Positions 7,289 to 16,236 of a stretch of 64,000 nucleotides of DNA are shown one piece after another; positions within the stretch are counted from its first letter, which is position 1, and every line of letters starts with the position of its first letter. The translations under genes were made by a program, and so were the position numbers. This DNA comes from Hyphomicrobiales bacterium (GTDB lineage Bacteria; Pseudomonadota; Alphaproteobacteria; Rhizobiales; Rhizobiaceae), in contig UBXV01000031.1 of assembly GCA_900469625.1 (NCBI GenBank), forward strand, positions 1-64,000, read 5' to 3'. The notes under the pieces are model-generated. The model saw nothing but the letters and a program-made list of their open reading frames with translations. It did no database searches and was not told the origin of the DNA.

Positions 7289-8734
7289 ATGGCAGTCAAG
7301 CGTGTCATCCGTTTGCATCGATCGATCTGCTTCCTGGCGACGGCGTGTTTGTTGATCCCGGAGCCCTACGCCTATAATTTTCGCGCCTATGCGCAGGAAC
7401 AGGCAGCAACCGCTCCCGCGGCGCAGCCGGCGGCATCAGACCAGCCGGAACCGCTCAGCGAAGACGAGCTGGAGGTGCTGGTTGCCCGCATCGCGCTCTA
7501 TCCCGACGAGCTGGTTGCGCTCATCTCCTCTGCCTCGCTGTTTCCGCTACAGATTGTCGAAGGCGAGCGCTATCTGGAGAACCTGAAGAAGAACAAGGAT
7601 TTGAAGCCCAAGGATACTTGGGATGGCAGCGTCATATCGCTCCTCAACTATCCAGATATCGTCAAGATGATGAGCGAGGACCTCGACTGGACGCAGTCGC
7701 TCTCGGACGCCATGGCCTATCAGCAGAAGGACGTGCTGGTGGCCATCCAGCAGCTTCGCGACAAGGCGGTCGCCTCCGGCGTGCTGAAGACCGACGACAA
7801 GATGAAGGTGGTCCAGGAGAACGAAAACGTCATCATCCAGGCGGCCAACCCGGAAAAGATCTATGTGCCGCAGTATGAGCCGGAGATGCTCTACGTGCCG
7901 AACTATGCACCGGAGCCTCTGTCCTATTATCCCGAGCCCTATCCGAATTACTACTACCCGGCGGCGACCTTCTTTGCCGGCGCCGTGACCGGCGCCGTGT
8001 TCGGTGCGATGGTCGACTGGGATGACTGGGGCGTGTGGGGTGGCCGGTACGATGGCGACATCGACGTCGACTGCAACAATTGCTTCAACAATATCAAGGG
8101 CAAGGTCAAGTTCAACGATATCGATTGGAAGAACGTCGACCGCAGCAAGATCAATATCGACAAGAGCCAGTTCGCCAAGCTCGACCGCACGAACATGAAG
8201 AACAAGCTCGAGGCGAACGGCCACAACAATATCCGCGACAAGGCCAAGATCACCCGGAGCAATGCGAGCGCAAACCTCAAGCAGAAGGTCGATACCGGGT
8301 CCTTCAAGGATCTGAAGGATGTTCGGGCCAACAAGGTCGATGGTCTGAAGAACCGGGCGGGCAATGCCAAGCCGAACATAGGGGCAGGCAACAGACCCGC
8401 CGCCGGCAACATAGCGGCGAAGCGACCGGACAACATTTCTCGGCCGAAAGCAGGCTCCGGCGGGAAGATCAACCGGCCGGCCGGCAAGCCGCGCCCGGCA
8501 GGCAAGGTCGACAACCGCCCGCGCAAGCCGTCGGGTCTCGGCGAGGTGCGCTCCGGCAAGGCCACGCAGATCCAGTCGCGGCGCGGCGGCCAGGCGATGG
8601 GCGGCGGTATCCGCGGTGGCGGCGCGCCGCATCGCTCGATCGGCCAGGGTGGCGGCGGCGGCGGTCGCGCCATGTCGCGTGGCGGCGGTGGCGGTCGGCA
8701 TGGTGGTGGCGGTGGCGGCGGACGCCGTCGTTAA
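7289..8734 (+). CDS. DUF3300 domain-containing exported protein
   Basis: A 481-residue protein. An N-terminal signal-like segment ends near RAYAQ. Then follows the DUF3300 domain (about 55-230: DELEVLVARIALYPDELVAL, QIVEGERYLE, DLDWTQSLSDAM, PEKIYVPQYEPEMLYVP). Next come a Tyr/Pro-rich stretch, a hydrophobic Gly/Ala segment, a KxxxxDR-rich basic region and a C-terminal tail of Gly/Arg runs (GGGGGGR). The start at 7289 is chosen for its GGGAGGGG site; an open frame runs back to 7181. It heads an operon with DUF2950 and a membrane protein. DUF3300 and DUF2950 genes commonly neighbour each other; neither has an established function. A cell-envelope role is inferred from export and the sticky basic tail. 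Confidence 0.88.
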   Translation: MAVKRVIRLHRSICFLATACLLIPEPYAYNFRAYAQEQAATAPAAQPAASDQPEPLSEDELEVLVARIALYPDELVALISSASLFPLQIVEGERYLENLKKNKDLKPKDTWDGSVISLLNYPDIVKMMSEDLDWTQSLSDAMAYQQKDVLVAIQQLRDKAVASGVLKTDDKMKVVQENENVIIQAANPEKIYVPQYEPEMLYVPNYAPEPLSYYPEPYPNYYYPAATFFAGAVTGAVFGAMVDWDDWGVWGGRYDGDIDVDCNNCFNNIKGKVKFNDIDWKNVDRSKINIDKSQFAKLDRTNMKNKLEANGHNNIRDKAKITRSNASANLKQKVDTGSFKDLKDVRANKVDGLKNRAGNAKPNIGAGNRPAAGNIAAKRPDNISRPKAGSGGKINRPAGKPRPAGKVDNRPRKPSGLGEVRSGKATQIQSRRGGQAMGGGIRGGGAPHRSIGQGGGGGGRAMSRGGGGGRHGGGGGGGRRR

Positions 8735-8761
8735 GGCGCGAGAAACGGGAGCTAGAGGGCA

Positions 8762-9715
8762 ATGACCATGGATCGTCAGCGCATGAAATTCCGCCCGGCT
8801 TTCGGGCTCATCCTCATCAGCCTTGCCGCGCTCGCCGGAAGCGCCATTGCCGCGGAGGATCCGCCGGCCGGACTTGCAGATTACATCTCGACAACGGAAC
8901 CGCCGACATTCGACGACCCCGAGAAGGCGTTGGCGGCGTTCAAGGACACGCTCGGCGCGGCTGATCTCGGCAAACTGGCCGCCTTGCTCGGCCTTGATGC
9001 GGAAAAGCTGAAAAAGAGCGAGGGGGTCAACGATACCTTCGAGAAGATCAAGGCGGGCGCTGCCAAGAAGGTGGTGCTGACCGACGAGGATGGTCGCAAG
9101 GTCATCGAAATCGGCGACGAACTCTGGCCGCTGCCGTTCCCGATCACCAAGGACGACGGCGGCAAATGGGCCTTCGACACCTATGCGGGCATCGAAGAGA
9201 TCATCAACCGGCGCGTCGGCGAGAACGAACTCGAGGCGATCAGCACGGTGCGCTCCTATGTGGATGCGCAGGAGGAGTATGCCGAGGAAGACCACGATGG
9301 CGATGGCGTGCTCGAATACGCTCAGAAGCTGATTTCGAGCGCGGGCAAGACCGACGGCCTGTATTGGCCCGCCGAACAGGGCGATGGCGACAGCCCCGCG
9401 GGTGACCTGTCGCAGGCCCAGCTCGACAAGGCCAAGGCGAACGAGGGCTACTACGGCTATCGCTTCAAGATCCTGACGCGCCAGGGCGGAAACATCGCCG
9501 GCGGCGCCTATGACTATGTCATCAACGGCAACATGATCGCCGGCTTCGGGCTGGTCGCCTGGCCGGTGAAATATGGCGAAACGGGTATCCATACCTTCGT
9601 CGTCAACCGTAACGGTATTGTCTACCAGGCCGATCTCGGCGCGGGAACGGATGCGATGGCGCGCGACATCAAGCAGTTCAATCCCAATAACAACTGGACC
9701 ATTACCGAGGATTGA
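8762..9715 (+). CDS. DUF2950 family exported protein
   Basis: A 317-residue protein with a signal peptide (hydrophobic FGLILISLAALAGSAIA then AEDPP) and typical DUF2950 motifs: NRRVGENELEAI, AQEEYAEEDHDGDGVLEYAQ, DGLYWP, GYYGYRFKILTRQG, GAYDYVINGNMIAGFGLVAWP and VYQADLG. The DHDGDGVLEYA stretch resembles an EF-hand-like metal-binding loop. It follows DUF3300 by 27 bases and precedes the 410-residue membrane protein by six, so all three are co-transcribed. The biochemical role is unknown; a periplasmic partner of DUF3300 is inferred. Confidence 0.88.
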   Translation: MTMDRQRMKFRPAFGLILISLAALAGSAIAAEDPPAGLADYISTTEPPTFDDPEKALAAFKDTLGAADLGKLAALLGLDAEKLKKSEGVNDTFEKIKAGAAKKVVLTDEDGRKVIEIGDELWPLPFPITKDDGGKWAFDTYAGIEEIINRRVGENELEAISTVRSYVDAQEEYAEEDHDGDGVLEYAQKLISSAGKTDGLYWPAEQGDGDSPAGDLSQAQLDKAKANEGYYGYRFKILTRQGGNIAGGAYDYVINGNMIAGFGLVAWPVKYGETGIHTFVVNRNGIVYQADLGAGTDAMARDIKQFNPNNNWTITED

Positions 9716-9721
9716 TCGCCA

Positions 9722-10954
9722 TTGACCTTAGAGAACGGGGTGCAAGCTGAAACGGGCAAAGCGGCGGCCGCGCCGCGACGTGGTGAAACCGCTGCCAGGG
9801 ACTATCTCGCAGCCCATGGCGGGCCGTTCTTCGAGCTGCAGCGACGGCTAGGACTGCTTCACGAAAAGTCGCTGAAATCCGGCCGACGCGCGTTGCTGTT
9901 TGTCGCGCTTGCCTGGTTCGTGCCGCTGCTGCTGGGCATGCCGCGCAGCTTCCTGGCCCCGGATACGCCCGGCTCATATCTTGGCGATCTCGGCGTCTGG
10001 GGTCGTTTCGTCTTCGGCATCGGGGCATTCGTGCTGGCTGAGCAACAGGTCGAGCGGGGCTTGCACGTCAAGCTCGGTCAGTTCCTGAAGGCGCCGCTGA
10101 TTGCCCCCGGTTCGGTCGGGGCATTCGCCGATGCGGTGACCACCGCACTGGTGCGACGCGATTCGCGCGTTGCGGAGGCAGTCTGCCTCATCCTCGCGGT
10201 TGCCGCAGCGGCGATGGCATTTTTGAACACGCACGCCGCAACGGAATCGTCCTGGGCCGTCGTGGTTTCGCCCGAGGGAAACCGCCTGACCGCGACCGCG
10301 TGGTGGATGGTGTTCGTCAGCCAGCCGATGTTCTTCTTTCTGCTGCTGCGCGGGCTTTGGCGACATCTGGTCTGGGCACAGCTCCTGCGCCGGATCGCGC
10401 GGCTGGACCTGCGGCTGGTGGCAACCCATCCCGATGGCAATGGCGGGCTGGGTTTCCTCGCAAGCTATCCGAATGCCTACGTTCTCTTCATTTTCGGCGT
10501 CAGTGCCGCAATCGGCGCAGCCGTCGCCAAACATCTGCTGCAGGAAAGCCTGACCACCACGACCTTCAGCATCATCGCAAGCGGGTGGCTGGTGATCGTG
10601 CTGGCCCTGTTTGCCTATCCGCTATCGGCCTTCTCCAAGCCACTCGCGGAGTTAAAGGAAAAAAGCCTGCTGATGCTGGGCACGCAGGCCACCCGCTATC
10701 AACGCCTGAACGAGCGCAAGATCCTGGGGACCAATGTTGCCGCCGCAAGTGCGGACGAGGCGCAGCAGGCAGATGATATCGCCGACCCGTCGAAGCAGTT
10801 CGAAACGACACGCAAGCTGTCGGCGATGCTGCTGAGCCGCTCGGCCGTCGTGCCGGTGGCCGCCGCGGCACTGCTGCCCATCGCCGCTGCCGGTGCCACC
10901 ATTCTGCCCTACAAGGAAGTGTTCTCGGTGCTCAAGAAGCTGCTGCTGCTCTAG
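9722..10954 (+). CDS. Unrecognised multi-pass membrane protein
   Basis: A 410-residue protein with about seven hydrophobic segments (roughly 57-74, 92-107, 152-169, 192-210, 251-270, 282-303, 375-394) and a cytoplasmic-looking loop rich in charge at 310-370. I do not recognise the family. It begins with TTG at 9722, six bases after the DUF2950 stop, which indicates translational coupling in the DUF3300-DUF2950 operon. The short tail ends in a Leu run. No catalytic motif is visible. A transport, scaffold or envelope role linked to the exported partners is plausible but unproven. Confidence 0.75.
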   Translation: MTLENGVQAETGKAAAAPRRGETAARDYLAAHGGPFFELQRRLGLLHEKSLKSGRRALLFVALAWFVPLLLGMPRSFLAPDTPGSYLGDLGVWGRFVFGIGAFVLAEQQVERGLHVKLGQFLKAPLIAPGSVGAFADAVTTALVRRDSRVAEAVCLILAVAAAAMAFLNTHAATESSWAVVVSPEGNRLTATAWWMVFVSQPMFFFLLLRGLWRHLVWAQLLRRIARLDLRLVATHPDGNGGLGFLASYPNAYVLFIFGVSAAIGAAVAKHLLQESLTTTTFSIIASGWLVIVLALFAYPLSAFSKPLAELKEKSLLMLGTQATRYQRLNERKILGTNVAAASADEAQQADDIADPSKQFETTRKLSAMLLSRSAVVPVAAAALLPIAAAGATILPYKEVFSVLKKLLLL

Positions 10955-11065
10955 GAACATCCCAATCCAGACGGCAACACAGAAACGTTCCCTGCCTTTA
11001 GGCCACTTCCCGACGGATAACCGCTCCGCACTTTTGCCGCTATGGTCTGACCGGCGCCGTCCCGC

Positions 11066-11410
11066 TCAGGGGGCCGCGCCGAAGAAGGTGAGGCGGCTGA
11101 AGAGCACATAGTGCGATTCCGACACCATCAGCGCGACGAAGACCAAAACCAGAAGCGGCGGCAGCAGGATGGCATAGATCAACGCCAGCCGCTCCCAGGC
11201 CATGTGCATGAAGACGGCGACGATGAGCCCGGCCTTCAGCATCATGAACAGCAGGATCAGCGACCATCTGAGATATCCCTGCAGGCCGACATAATCGACC
11301 ATGTAGGAGAAGGCGCTGAGCACGAACAGCAACCCCCAGACCAGTAGATAGAGGCCGATCGGATGCTGCTGGTGCTCTTTCGCTGCGATATGTGCCGGTG
11401 CTTCAGTCAT
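11066..11410 (-). CDS. Cytochrome c oxidase subunit IV-like small membrane protein
   Basis: A 114-residue protein with three membrane segments (GLYLLVWGLLFVLSAFSYM, SLILLFMMLKAGLIVAVFMH, YAILLPPLLVLVFVALMV) and the KAGLIVAVFMHM pattern of the bacterial COX4/CyoD family, which stabilises haem-copper oxidases. It is the last gene of the oxidase operon, nine bases after a subunit III gene, consistent with an accessory subunit in the inner membrane. Confidence 0.85.
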   Translation of the reverse strand: MTEAPAHIAAKEHQQHPIGLYLLVWGLLFVLSAFSYMVDYVGLQGYLRWSLILLFMMLKAGLIVAVFMHMAWERLALIYAILLPPLLVLVFVALMVSESHYVLFSRLTFFGAAP

Positions 11411-11419
11411 GGCGGTTCC

Positions 11420-12142
11420 TCACCAGAGATAGAAGAATGCGAAGATGAAGACCCAGACGAGGTCGACGAAGTGCCAGTAAAGGCCGGTGATTTCGACGAT
11501 CTCGTACTGTCCCTTGCGGCTGGTAAAGAAGCCGCGCTTGCCGGTTTCGAAGTCGCCGCGCCAGACTTTTCGCGCGATGATCAAAAGGAAGATGACGCCG
11601 ATCGTCACATGCGTGCCGTGGAAGCCGGTGATCATGAAGAAGGTGGAGCCGAACTGTGGCGCGCCCCAGGGGTTGCCCCAGGGGCGCACGCCCTCGGAGA
11701 TCAGCTTGGTCCATTCGAACGCCTGCATGCCGACGAAGGTGGCGCCGAAAAGCGCGGTCAGCAGCATAAGCGCCGCCGTCTTGCGCCGGTCGCGGCGATA
11801 GCCGTAGTTGACCGCCATCGCCATGGTGCCGCTCGATGAGATCAGGACGAAGGTCATGATCGCGATCAGGATCAGCGGCACGTCGGAGCCGCCGATATGC
11901 AGCGCGAAAACCTCGCTCGGGTTTGGCCAGGGCACGGCAGTCGACATGCGCGCCGACATGTATGCGACGAGGAAGCAGCCGAAGACGAAGGTGTCGCTCA
12001 AGAGAAAGATCCACATCATGGCCTTTCCCCAGGAGACGTTCTTGAAGGTGCGTTGATCCGACGCCCAGTCGGCGGCAAAGCCGGCAAGCCCCGACGGCCG
12101 GGGCAGGGGCTCTGTGACGGGAGAATGTGTCGGCGCGGACAT
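11420..12142 (-). CDS. Cytochrome c oxidase subunit III family protein (copy 2)
   Basis: A 240-residue, five-segment membrane protein of the COX3 family with MWIFLLSDTFVFGCFLVAYM, SSGTMAMAVNYGY, FFMITGFHGTHVTIGVIFLL and the C-terminal EITGLYWHFVDLVWVFIFAFF. The Glu/His-rich HGTHV and YWHFVDLVW motifs are typical. It lies ten bases after another subunit III gene. Two COX3-like genes after subunit I recall Bradyrhizobium coxMNOP (known from family literature; correspondence inferred). Confidence 0.9.
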   Translation of the reverse strand: MSAPTHSPVTEPLPRPSGLAGFAADWASDQRTFKNVSWGKAMMWIFLLSDTFVFGCFLVAYMSARMSTAVPWPNPSEVFALHIGGSDVPLILIAIMTFVLISSSGTMAMAVNYGYRRDRRKTAALMLLTALFGATFVGMQAFEWTKLISEGVRPWGNPWGAPQFGSTFFMITGFHGTHVTIGVIFLLIIARKVWRGDFETGKRGFFTSRKGQYEIVEITGLYWHFVDLVWVFIFAFFYLW

Positions 12143-12151
12143 GGGCAGCTC

Positions 12152-12856
12152 CTAGGTCAAGATTTGCCGGCAGAGGTCGATGAAGTCGTTGGCCCAGCCG
12201 GAAAACAGCGCAAACAGCACGATCCAGACGGCAAGCATGAAGTGCCAGTAGGTGGCGCAGAGCGTGATCGACAGCGTGCCCTTGGCGTCGATCGGCCCCT
12301 TGCGGGTTGCAAGCAGGGTACGGACAAGGGCGATCAGGCCGCCGACGATGTGCAGGCCGTGCATGGCGGTGATCATGTAGAAGAAGCTGTTGGCCGGATT
12401 GTCGGCCAGGCGGTAGCCGGCGTCCGTGAGTTCACGCCAGGCGAAGACCTGGCCGGCGAGGAAGGCGAGGCCCAGAGCGAGTGCGGCGATGAGCGACGTG
12501 CGAGCGGCATCGTCGCGGTGGCGTTCGGCCGATAGCCTGGCTGCATGGAGCGTCAGGCTTCCGGCTGCAAGCACGGCCGTGTTGAGCCAGAGGAGCTTCG
12601 GCATCGGCGTCGACCACCAGTCGGTCGATGCCATGCGCATGAAATAGGCGCTGATGAACAGCGTGAACAGCGCGCCGACGACGGCAAGGAAGACGCCAAG
12701 CCCAAGTCTGGCCGGTTCGATCGGATGGCGGCCCTGTGGCCGCGGGTCGTGGTGATGGCCGACTTCCAGCCAGGGTTTCGACAGCATGCGCTGCTGCGAA
12801 AGCCACCAACCGGCGATCGCGGCAATGACGGCAAGGAAGATCAGCGTGACGGTCAT
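12152..12856 (-). CDS. Cytochrome c oxidase subunit III family protein (copy 1)
   Basis: A 234-residue COX3-family membrane protein, more divergent than the downstream copy. It starts with a hydrophobic segment, then a His-rich GHHHDPRPQ stretch, and carries FFYMITAMHGLHIVGGLIAL and CATYWHFMLAVWIVLFALF. Its ATG overlaps the end of subunit I by four bases (12853-12856), so translation is coupled. Together with the next gene it would supply the subunit III part of the oxidase; whether both sit in one complex or are alternatives is unknown. Confidence 0.87.
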   Translation of the reverse strand: MTVTLIFLAVIAAIAGWWLSQQRMLSKPWLEVGHHHDPRPQGRHPIEPARLGLGVFLAVVGALFTLFISAYFMRMASTDWWSTPMPKLLWLNTAVLAAGSLTLHAARLSAERHRDDAARTSLIAALALGLAFLAGQVFAWRELTDAGYRLADNPANSFFYMITAMHGLHIVGGLIALVRTLLATRKGPIDAKGTLSITLCATYWHFMLAVWIVLFALFSGWANDFIDLCRQILT

Positions 12857-14631
12857 GTCGCCGTCTCCCGCGTCAGGTGGTCGGGGCCGGGCTGGTTCTG
12901 CGGGATGAAATCCTCAGGTGCGCCCGGCACGCTGTAGTCATAGGCCCAACGATAGACCACCGGTAGATCCTTGCCCCAATTGCCGTGGCGTGGTGGCGTC
13001 TCGGGCGTCTGCCATTCGAGCGTGGTTGCCCGCCAGGGATTGCCGCCGGCCTGACGACCGTGACGAATGCTCCAGACGAGGTTGAAGAGGAAGACGATCT
13101 GAGCCGCCCCGACGATGAGGGCGACGATGGTGATGAATTCGTTGAGCGTGTGGGCCGAGGCCGGGACGAAAGCGGTGTCACCCATTTCGTAATAGCGCCG
13201 GGGAACGCCGATCAGGCCGAGATAGTGCATCGGGAAGAAGATGAGGTAGGCGCCGACGAACGTGACCCAGAAGTGAAGCTGACCCATCGCCTCGTTGAGC
13301 ATGCGTCCGGTGACTTTCGGATACCAGTGATAAATGGCGCCGAAGATGACGAGGATGGGAGCGACACCCATGACCATGTGGAAATGGGCAACGACGAACA
13401 TGGTGTCGGAGAGCGGCACGTCGACGACGACATTGCCGAGGAAGAGGCCGGTCAGCCCGCCATTGACGAAGGTGACGATGAAGCCGAGCGCAAACAGCAT
13501 CGGCAGGTTGAGGTGGATATCGCCCCGCCACAATGTCAGCACCCAGTTGTAGACTTTCAGTGCGGTCGGCACGGCGATGATGAGCGTCGTCGTGGCGAAG
13601 AAGAAGCCGAAATACGGGTTCATGCCGCTGACATACATGTGGTGCGCCCAGACGACGAAGGAGAGCGCGCCGATGACGACGATCGCCCAGACCATCATGC
13701 GGTAGCCGAAGATGTTCTTGCGGGCATGGGTGCTGATGAGATCGGAGACAATGCCGAAGGCGGGCAGGGCGACGATGTAGACTTCGGGATGACCGAAGAA
13801 CCAGAAGAGATGCTGGAACAGGATCGGGCTGCCGCCGCCATGTTGCAGCTGCTCGCCCATCTCGACGATCGCCGGCATGAAGAAGCTGGTCCCAAGAACA
13901 CGGTCGAACATCATCATGACGCAGGCGACGAAGAGGGCGGGAAAGGCAAGCAGCGCCATGACCGTCGCGGTGAAGATGCCCCAGATCGTCAGCGGCATGC
14001 GCATCAGCGTCATGCCGCGCGCGCGGCCCTGCAGCACGGTGACCACGTAATTCAACCCGCCCATGGTGAAGCCGATGATGAACAGGATGAGCGAGGAGAG
14101 CATCAGAAGGATGCCCCAGTCCTTGCCGCCGGGCGTGCCTGAGAGAACGGCCTGCGGCGGGTAGAGCGTCCAGCCGGCGCCGGTCGGCCCACCGGGTGCG
14201 AAAAAGCTCGAGGCCAGCACGAGCACGGCGAGAAGATAGAGCCAGTAACTCAGCATGTTGGCGTACGGAAACACCATGTCGCGTGCGCCCAGCATCAGCG
14301 GGATCAGGTAGTTGCCGAAGCCGCCGAGGAACAGGGCCGTCAGCAGATAGATTACCATGATCATGCCGTGCATGGTGATGAACTGGTAATAGCGCTCCGC
14401 GTCGATGAAGGCGAACTGGCCCGGAAAGCCAAGCTGCAGGCGCATCAGCCAGGACAGAACGAGCGCCACCATGCCGATGGCGATGGCGGTCGAGGCATAT
14501 TGCACGGCGATGATCTTGGCATCCTGGCTGAAGACGTAGCGCGTCCACCAGCTATGGGGATGGTAGAGCTCGACATCCTCCACTTCGGCGTGTTCGAGCG
14601 CCCCATCGGTGCCTGACCGGATATCGACCAT
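12853..14631 (-). CDS. ctaD: Cytochrome c oxidase subunit I (haem-copper catalytic subunit)
   Basis: A 592-residue, twelve-helix subunit that reduces O2 and pumps protons. Seen ligands and motifs: FITMHGMIMVIY (low-spin haem His), GGFGNYLIPLMLGARD with Asn/Asp of a D-channel, FGHPEVYIVALPAFG (CuB His and cross-linked Tyr), WAHHMYVSG (CuB His pair) and VVAHFHMVMG (haem a3 and low-spin haem His). These fit a type A oxidase. It is preceded by subunit II at 14667 and followed, with overlap, by two subunit III genes; the order II-I-III-III resembles coxMNOP of Bradyrhizobium (this gene = coxN). Confidence 0.96.
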   Translation of the reverse strand: MVDIRSGTDGALEHAEVEDVELYHPHSWWTRYVFSQDAKIIAVQYASTAIAIGMVALVLSWLMRLQLGFPGQFAFIDAERYYQFITMHGMIMVIYLLTALFLGGFGNYLIPLMLGARDMVFPYANMLSYWLYLLAVLVLASSFFAPGGPTGAGWTLYPPQAVLSGTPGGKDWGILLMLSSLILFIIGFTMGGLNYVVTVLQGRARGMTLMRMPLTIWGIFTATVMALLAFPALFVACVMMMFDRVLGTSFFMPAIVEMGEQLQHGGGSPILFQHLFWFFGHPEVYIVALPAFGIVSDLISTHARKNIFGYRMMVWAIVVIGALSFVVWAHHMYVSGMNPYFGFFFATTTLIIAVPTALKVYNWVLTLWRGDIHLNLPMLFALGFIVTFVNGGLTGLFLGNVVVDVPLSDTMFVVAHFHMVMGVAPILVIFGAIYHWYPKVTGRMLNEAMGQLHFWVTFVGAYLIFFPMHYLGLIGVPRRYYEMGDTAFVPASAHTLNEFITIVALIVGAAQIVFLFNLVWSIRHGRQAGGNPWRATTLEWQTPETPPRHGNWGKDLPVVYRWAYDYSVPGAPEDFIPQNQPGPDHLTRETAT

Positions 14632-14666
14632 CTAAACTCTCCCAACAATGGCCGTCGGGGCGCCTC

Positions 14667-15509
14667 CTACCGCGCCGGGGCGGCATTTTCTGCCTGTGCC
14701 GTTTCCTTTGTCTGCGCTTGCGCCATCAGCTGCGAAAACGTCTGCTGGCTCGCGAGCCAGGTCTGGTAGTCCTCCGGGCTGTCGACAACGACGGTGCCGC
14801 GCATCTGCGGGTGGCCGACGCCGCACAGTTCGGCGCAAAGAACCTCGAAGGTGCCGGTGCGTGTCGGGGTCAGCCAGAAATAGGTGACCATGCCCGGCAC
14901 CATGTCCATCTTGGCGCGGAACTCGGGCACATAGAAATCGTGCAGCACGTCGACCGAGCGCAACAGCATCTTGACCGGCTTGCCGATCTCCAGATGCAGC
15001 TCGCCGCCTTCGATGACGATGTCGTCGAGGGCGGCTGCGTCGTTGCGGTTGAGACCGAGCGAATTTTCCGGTGAGATGTCGCGTGTCTCCGACGTGCCGA
15101 GCTTGCCGTCGGCGCCGGGCAGGCGGAAACTCCACAACCATTGCTGCCCGACAACCTCGACCTCGCCGGCGCCATCGGGCACGGTGACGAACTGGTGCCA
15201 GACGAACAGGCCCGGTGTCAGCATGGCGGCGACGCCGAGCGTTGTTCCGGCCGCCAGCCAGCCTTCAAGCTTCTTGTTTTCCGGTTCATAGGCCGCCCGG
15301 TTTCCCGGGCGGTGCCGAAAACGCAAGACGCAATAGGCCATGAACAGCACAACGGCGACGAAAACGACGCCGGTGATCCAGAAGGTGATGATGAGTGTAT
15401 TGTCTATGTAGTTCCAGTTGGACGCGATCGGCGTCCACCACCACGGGCTCAACAAATGGAACAACACCGATCCGGCGGCCAGCAAAACCAGAATAACCAC
15501 CACGGCCAT
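14667..15509 (-). CDS. coxB: Cytochrome c oxidase subunit II (CuA subunit)
   Basis: A 280-residue subunit with two N-terminal membrane segments and a periplasmic cupredoxin domain. The CuA ligands are visible: DVLHDFYVPEF supplies the first His and CAELCGVGHPQM the two Cys, Glu, second His and Met. QQWLWSF is the aromatic electron-entry patch. No haem c motif is present, so it takes electrons from an external cytochrome c, perhaps the one encoded at 15651. The start at 15509 (MAVVVILV) has GAGGAGGG; the frame is open to 15650 but that extension lacks a site. It is the first of the oxidase genes, equivalent to coxM. Confidence 0.95.
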   Translation of the reverse strand: MAVVVILVLLAAGSVLFHLLSPWWWTPIASNWNYIDNTLIITFWITGVVFVAVVLFMAYCVLRFRHRPGNRAAYEPENKKLEGWLAAGTTLGVAAMLTPGLFVWHQFVTVPDGAGEVEVVGQQWLWSFRLPGADGKLGTSETRDISPENSLGLNRNDAAALDDIVIEGGELHLEIGKPVKMLLRSVDVLHDFYVPEFRAKMDMVPGMVTYFWLTPTRTGTFEVLCAELCGVGHPQMRGTVVVDSPEDYQTWLASQQTFSQLMAQAQTKETAQAENAAPAR

Positions 15510-15650
15510 TTCTTGTCCCTCCTCGCCGCTTGCGGCTGTGGGCATGAATACGCAATCCGTAGAGTTTCCAAATGCAAGTATTGCACGAACGGGAAATACT
15601 CGCAATTGACCGTTCGGTTGAGCGCCTGTCGCCGGCCTCAACCGTTGCAT

Positions 15651-16037
15651 CTATTGCGAATATTGCTTGAGATAGGCGAGCAGGTTGGAGATGTCGCCGT
15701 CATCCTTGAGGCCCGGAAAGACCATCTTGGTGCCTTTCACCTTCGCCTTCGGATTGTGGAGATAATCGCGCAAGGTCGCCTCGTCCCAGACGAGCCCACC
15801 CTTGCCGGCGTCGATCATCGCCGTCGAATACTTGAAGTCGGGATGGGTGCCGGCGGTGCGGCCGAGCACGTGGTTGAGCGAAGGGCCGACCTTGTTGGTA
15901 TCGCTATCGACGATATGACAGATCGCGCATTTCTTGAAGACGGTCGCACCGGCCGTCGCATCGCCCTCTTGCGCAAGGGCGGCGATGGGACAGAGCAGCG
16001 TTGTCGAAAAGGCAAGGGCAACAACAAAATTTCGCAT
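15651..16037 (-). CDS. Class I c-type cytochrome
   Basis: A 128-residue periplasmic cytochrome c. It has a signal peptide (FVVALAFSTTLLCPIAALA then QEGD), a single haem-binding CAICH, KVGPSLNHVLGRTAG after it, and the axial Met in GTKMVFPGLKD: the c2/c550 layout. It lies 141 bases upstream of the oxidase subunit II gene on the same strand, so it is the likely electron donor to that oxidase, possibly in the same transcript. Confidence 0.92.
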   Translation of the reverse strand: MRNFVVALAFSTTLLCPIAALAQEGDATAGATVFKKCAICHIVDSDTNKVGPSLNHVLGRTAGTHPDFKYSTAMIDAGKGGLVWDEATLRDYLHNPKAKVKGTKMVFPGLKDDGDISNLLAYLKQYSQ

Positions 16038-16236
16038 GACACTTCCTCAATATCGCCGGGCGCGGGGCAAGGAAGGCTATCGTCAATTCATCGTTTTGGC
16101 GGTACTTGCTTCTCTCAATTGGGCGCCACGGACGGTTGATACTTGCGACGGCATGACGGTACGCCTCGCCCGGAAGATGTCAATCTCCGGTCTTGGGCGA
16201 TAGAGCCCGCGCTGTCAGGCGCGGGCACTGTGGTCG

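Noticed and set aside
7547-9592. Very long minus-strand open frame opposite DUF3300/DUF2950
   Set aside because: It is antisense to two recognisable proteins. Its composition (Val/Ala/Leu/Asp/Arg/His-rich, no motif) is what the complement of GC-rich codons gives.
12985-14142. Long plus-strand frame opposite oxidase subunit I
   Set aside because: Extremely Glu/Asp/His/Arg-rich, the usual antisense of a membrane protein. The minus-strand protein carries all haem and copper ligands.
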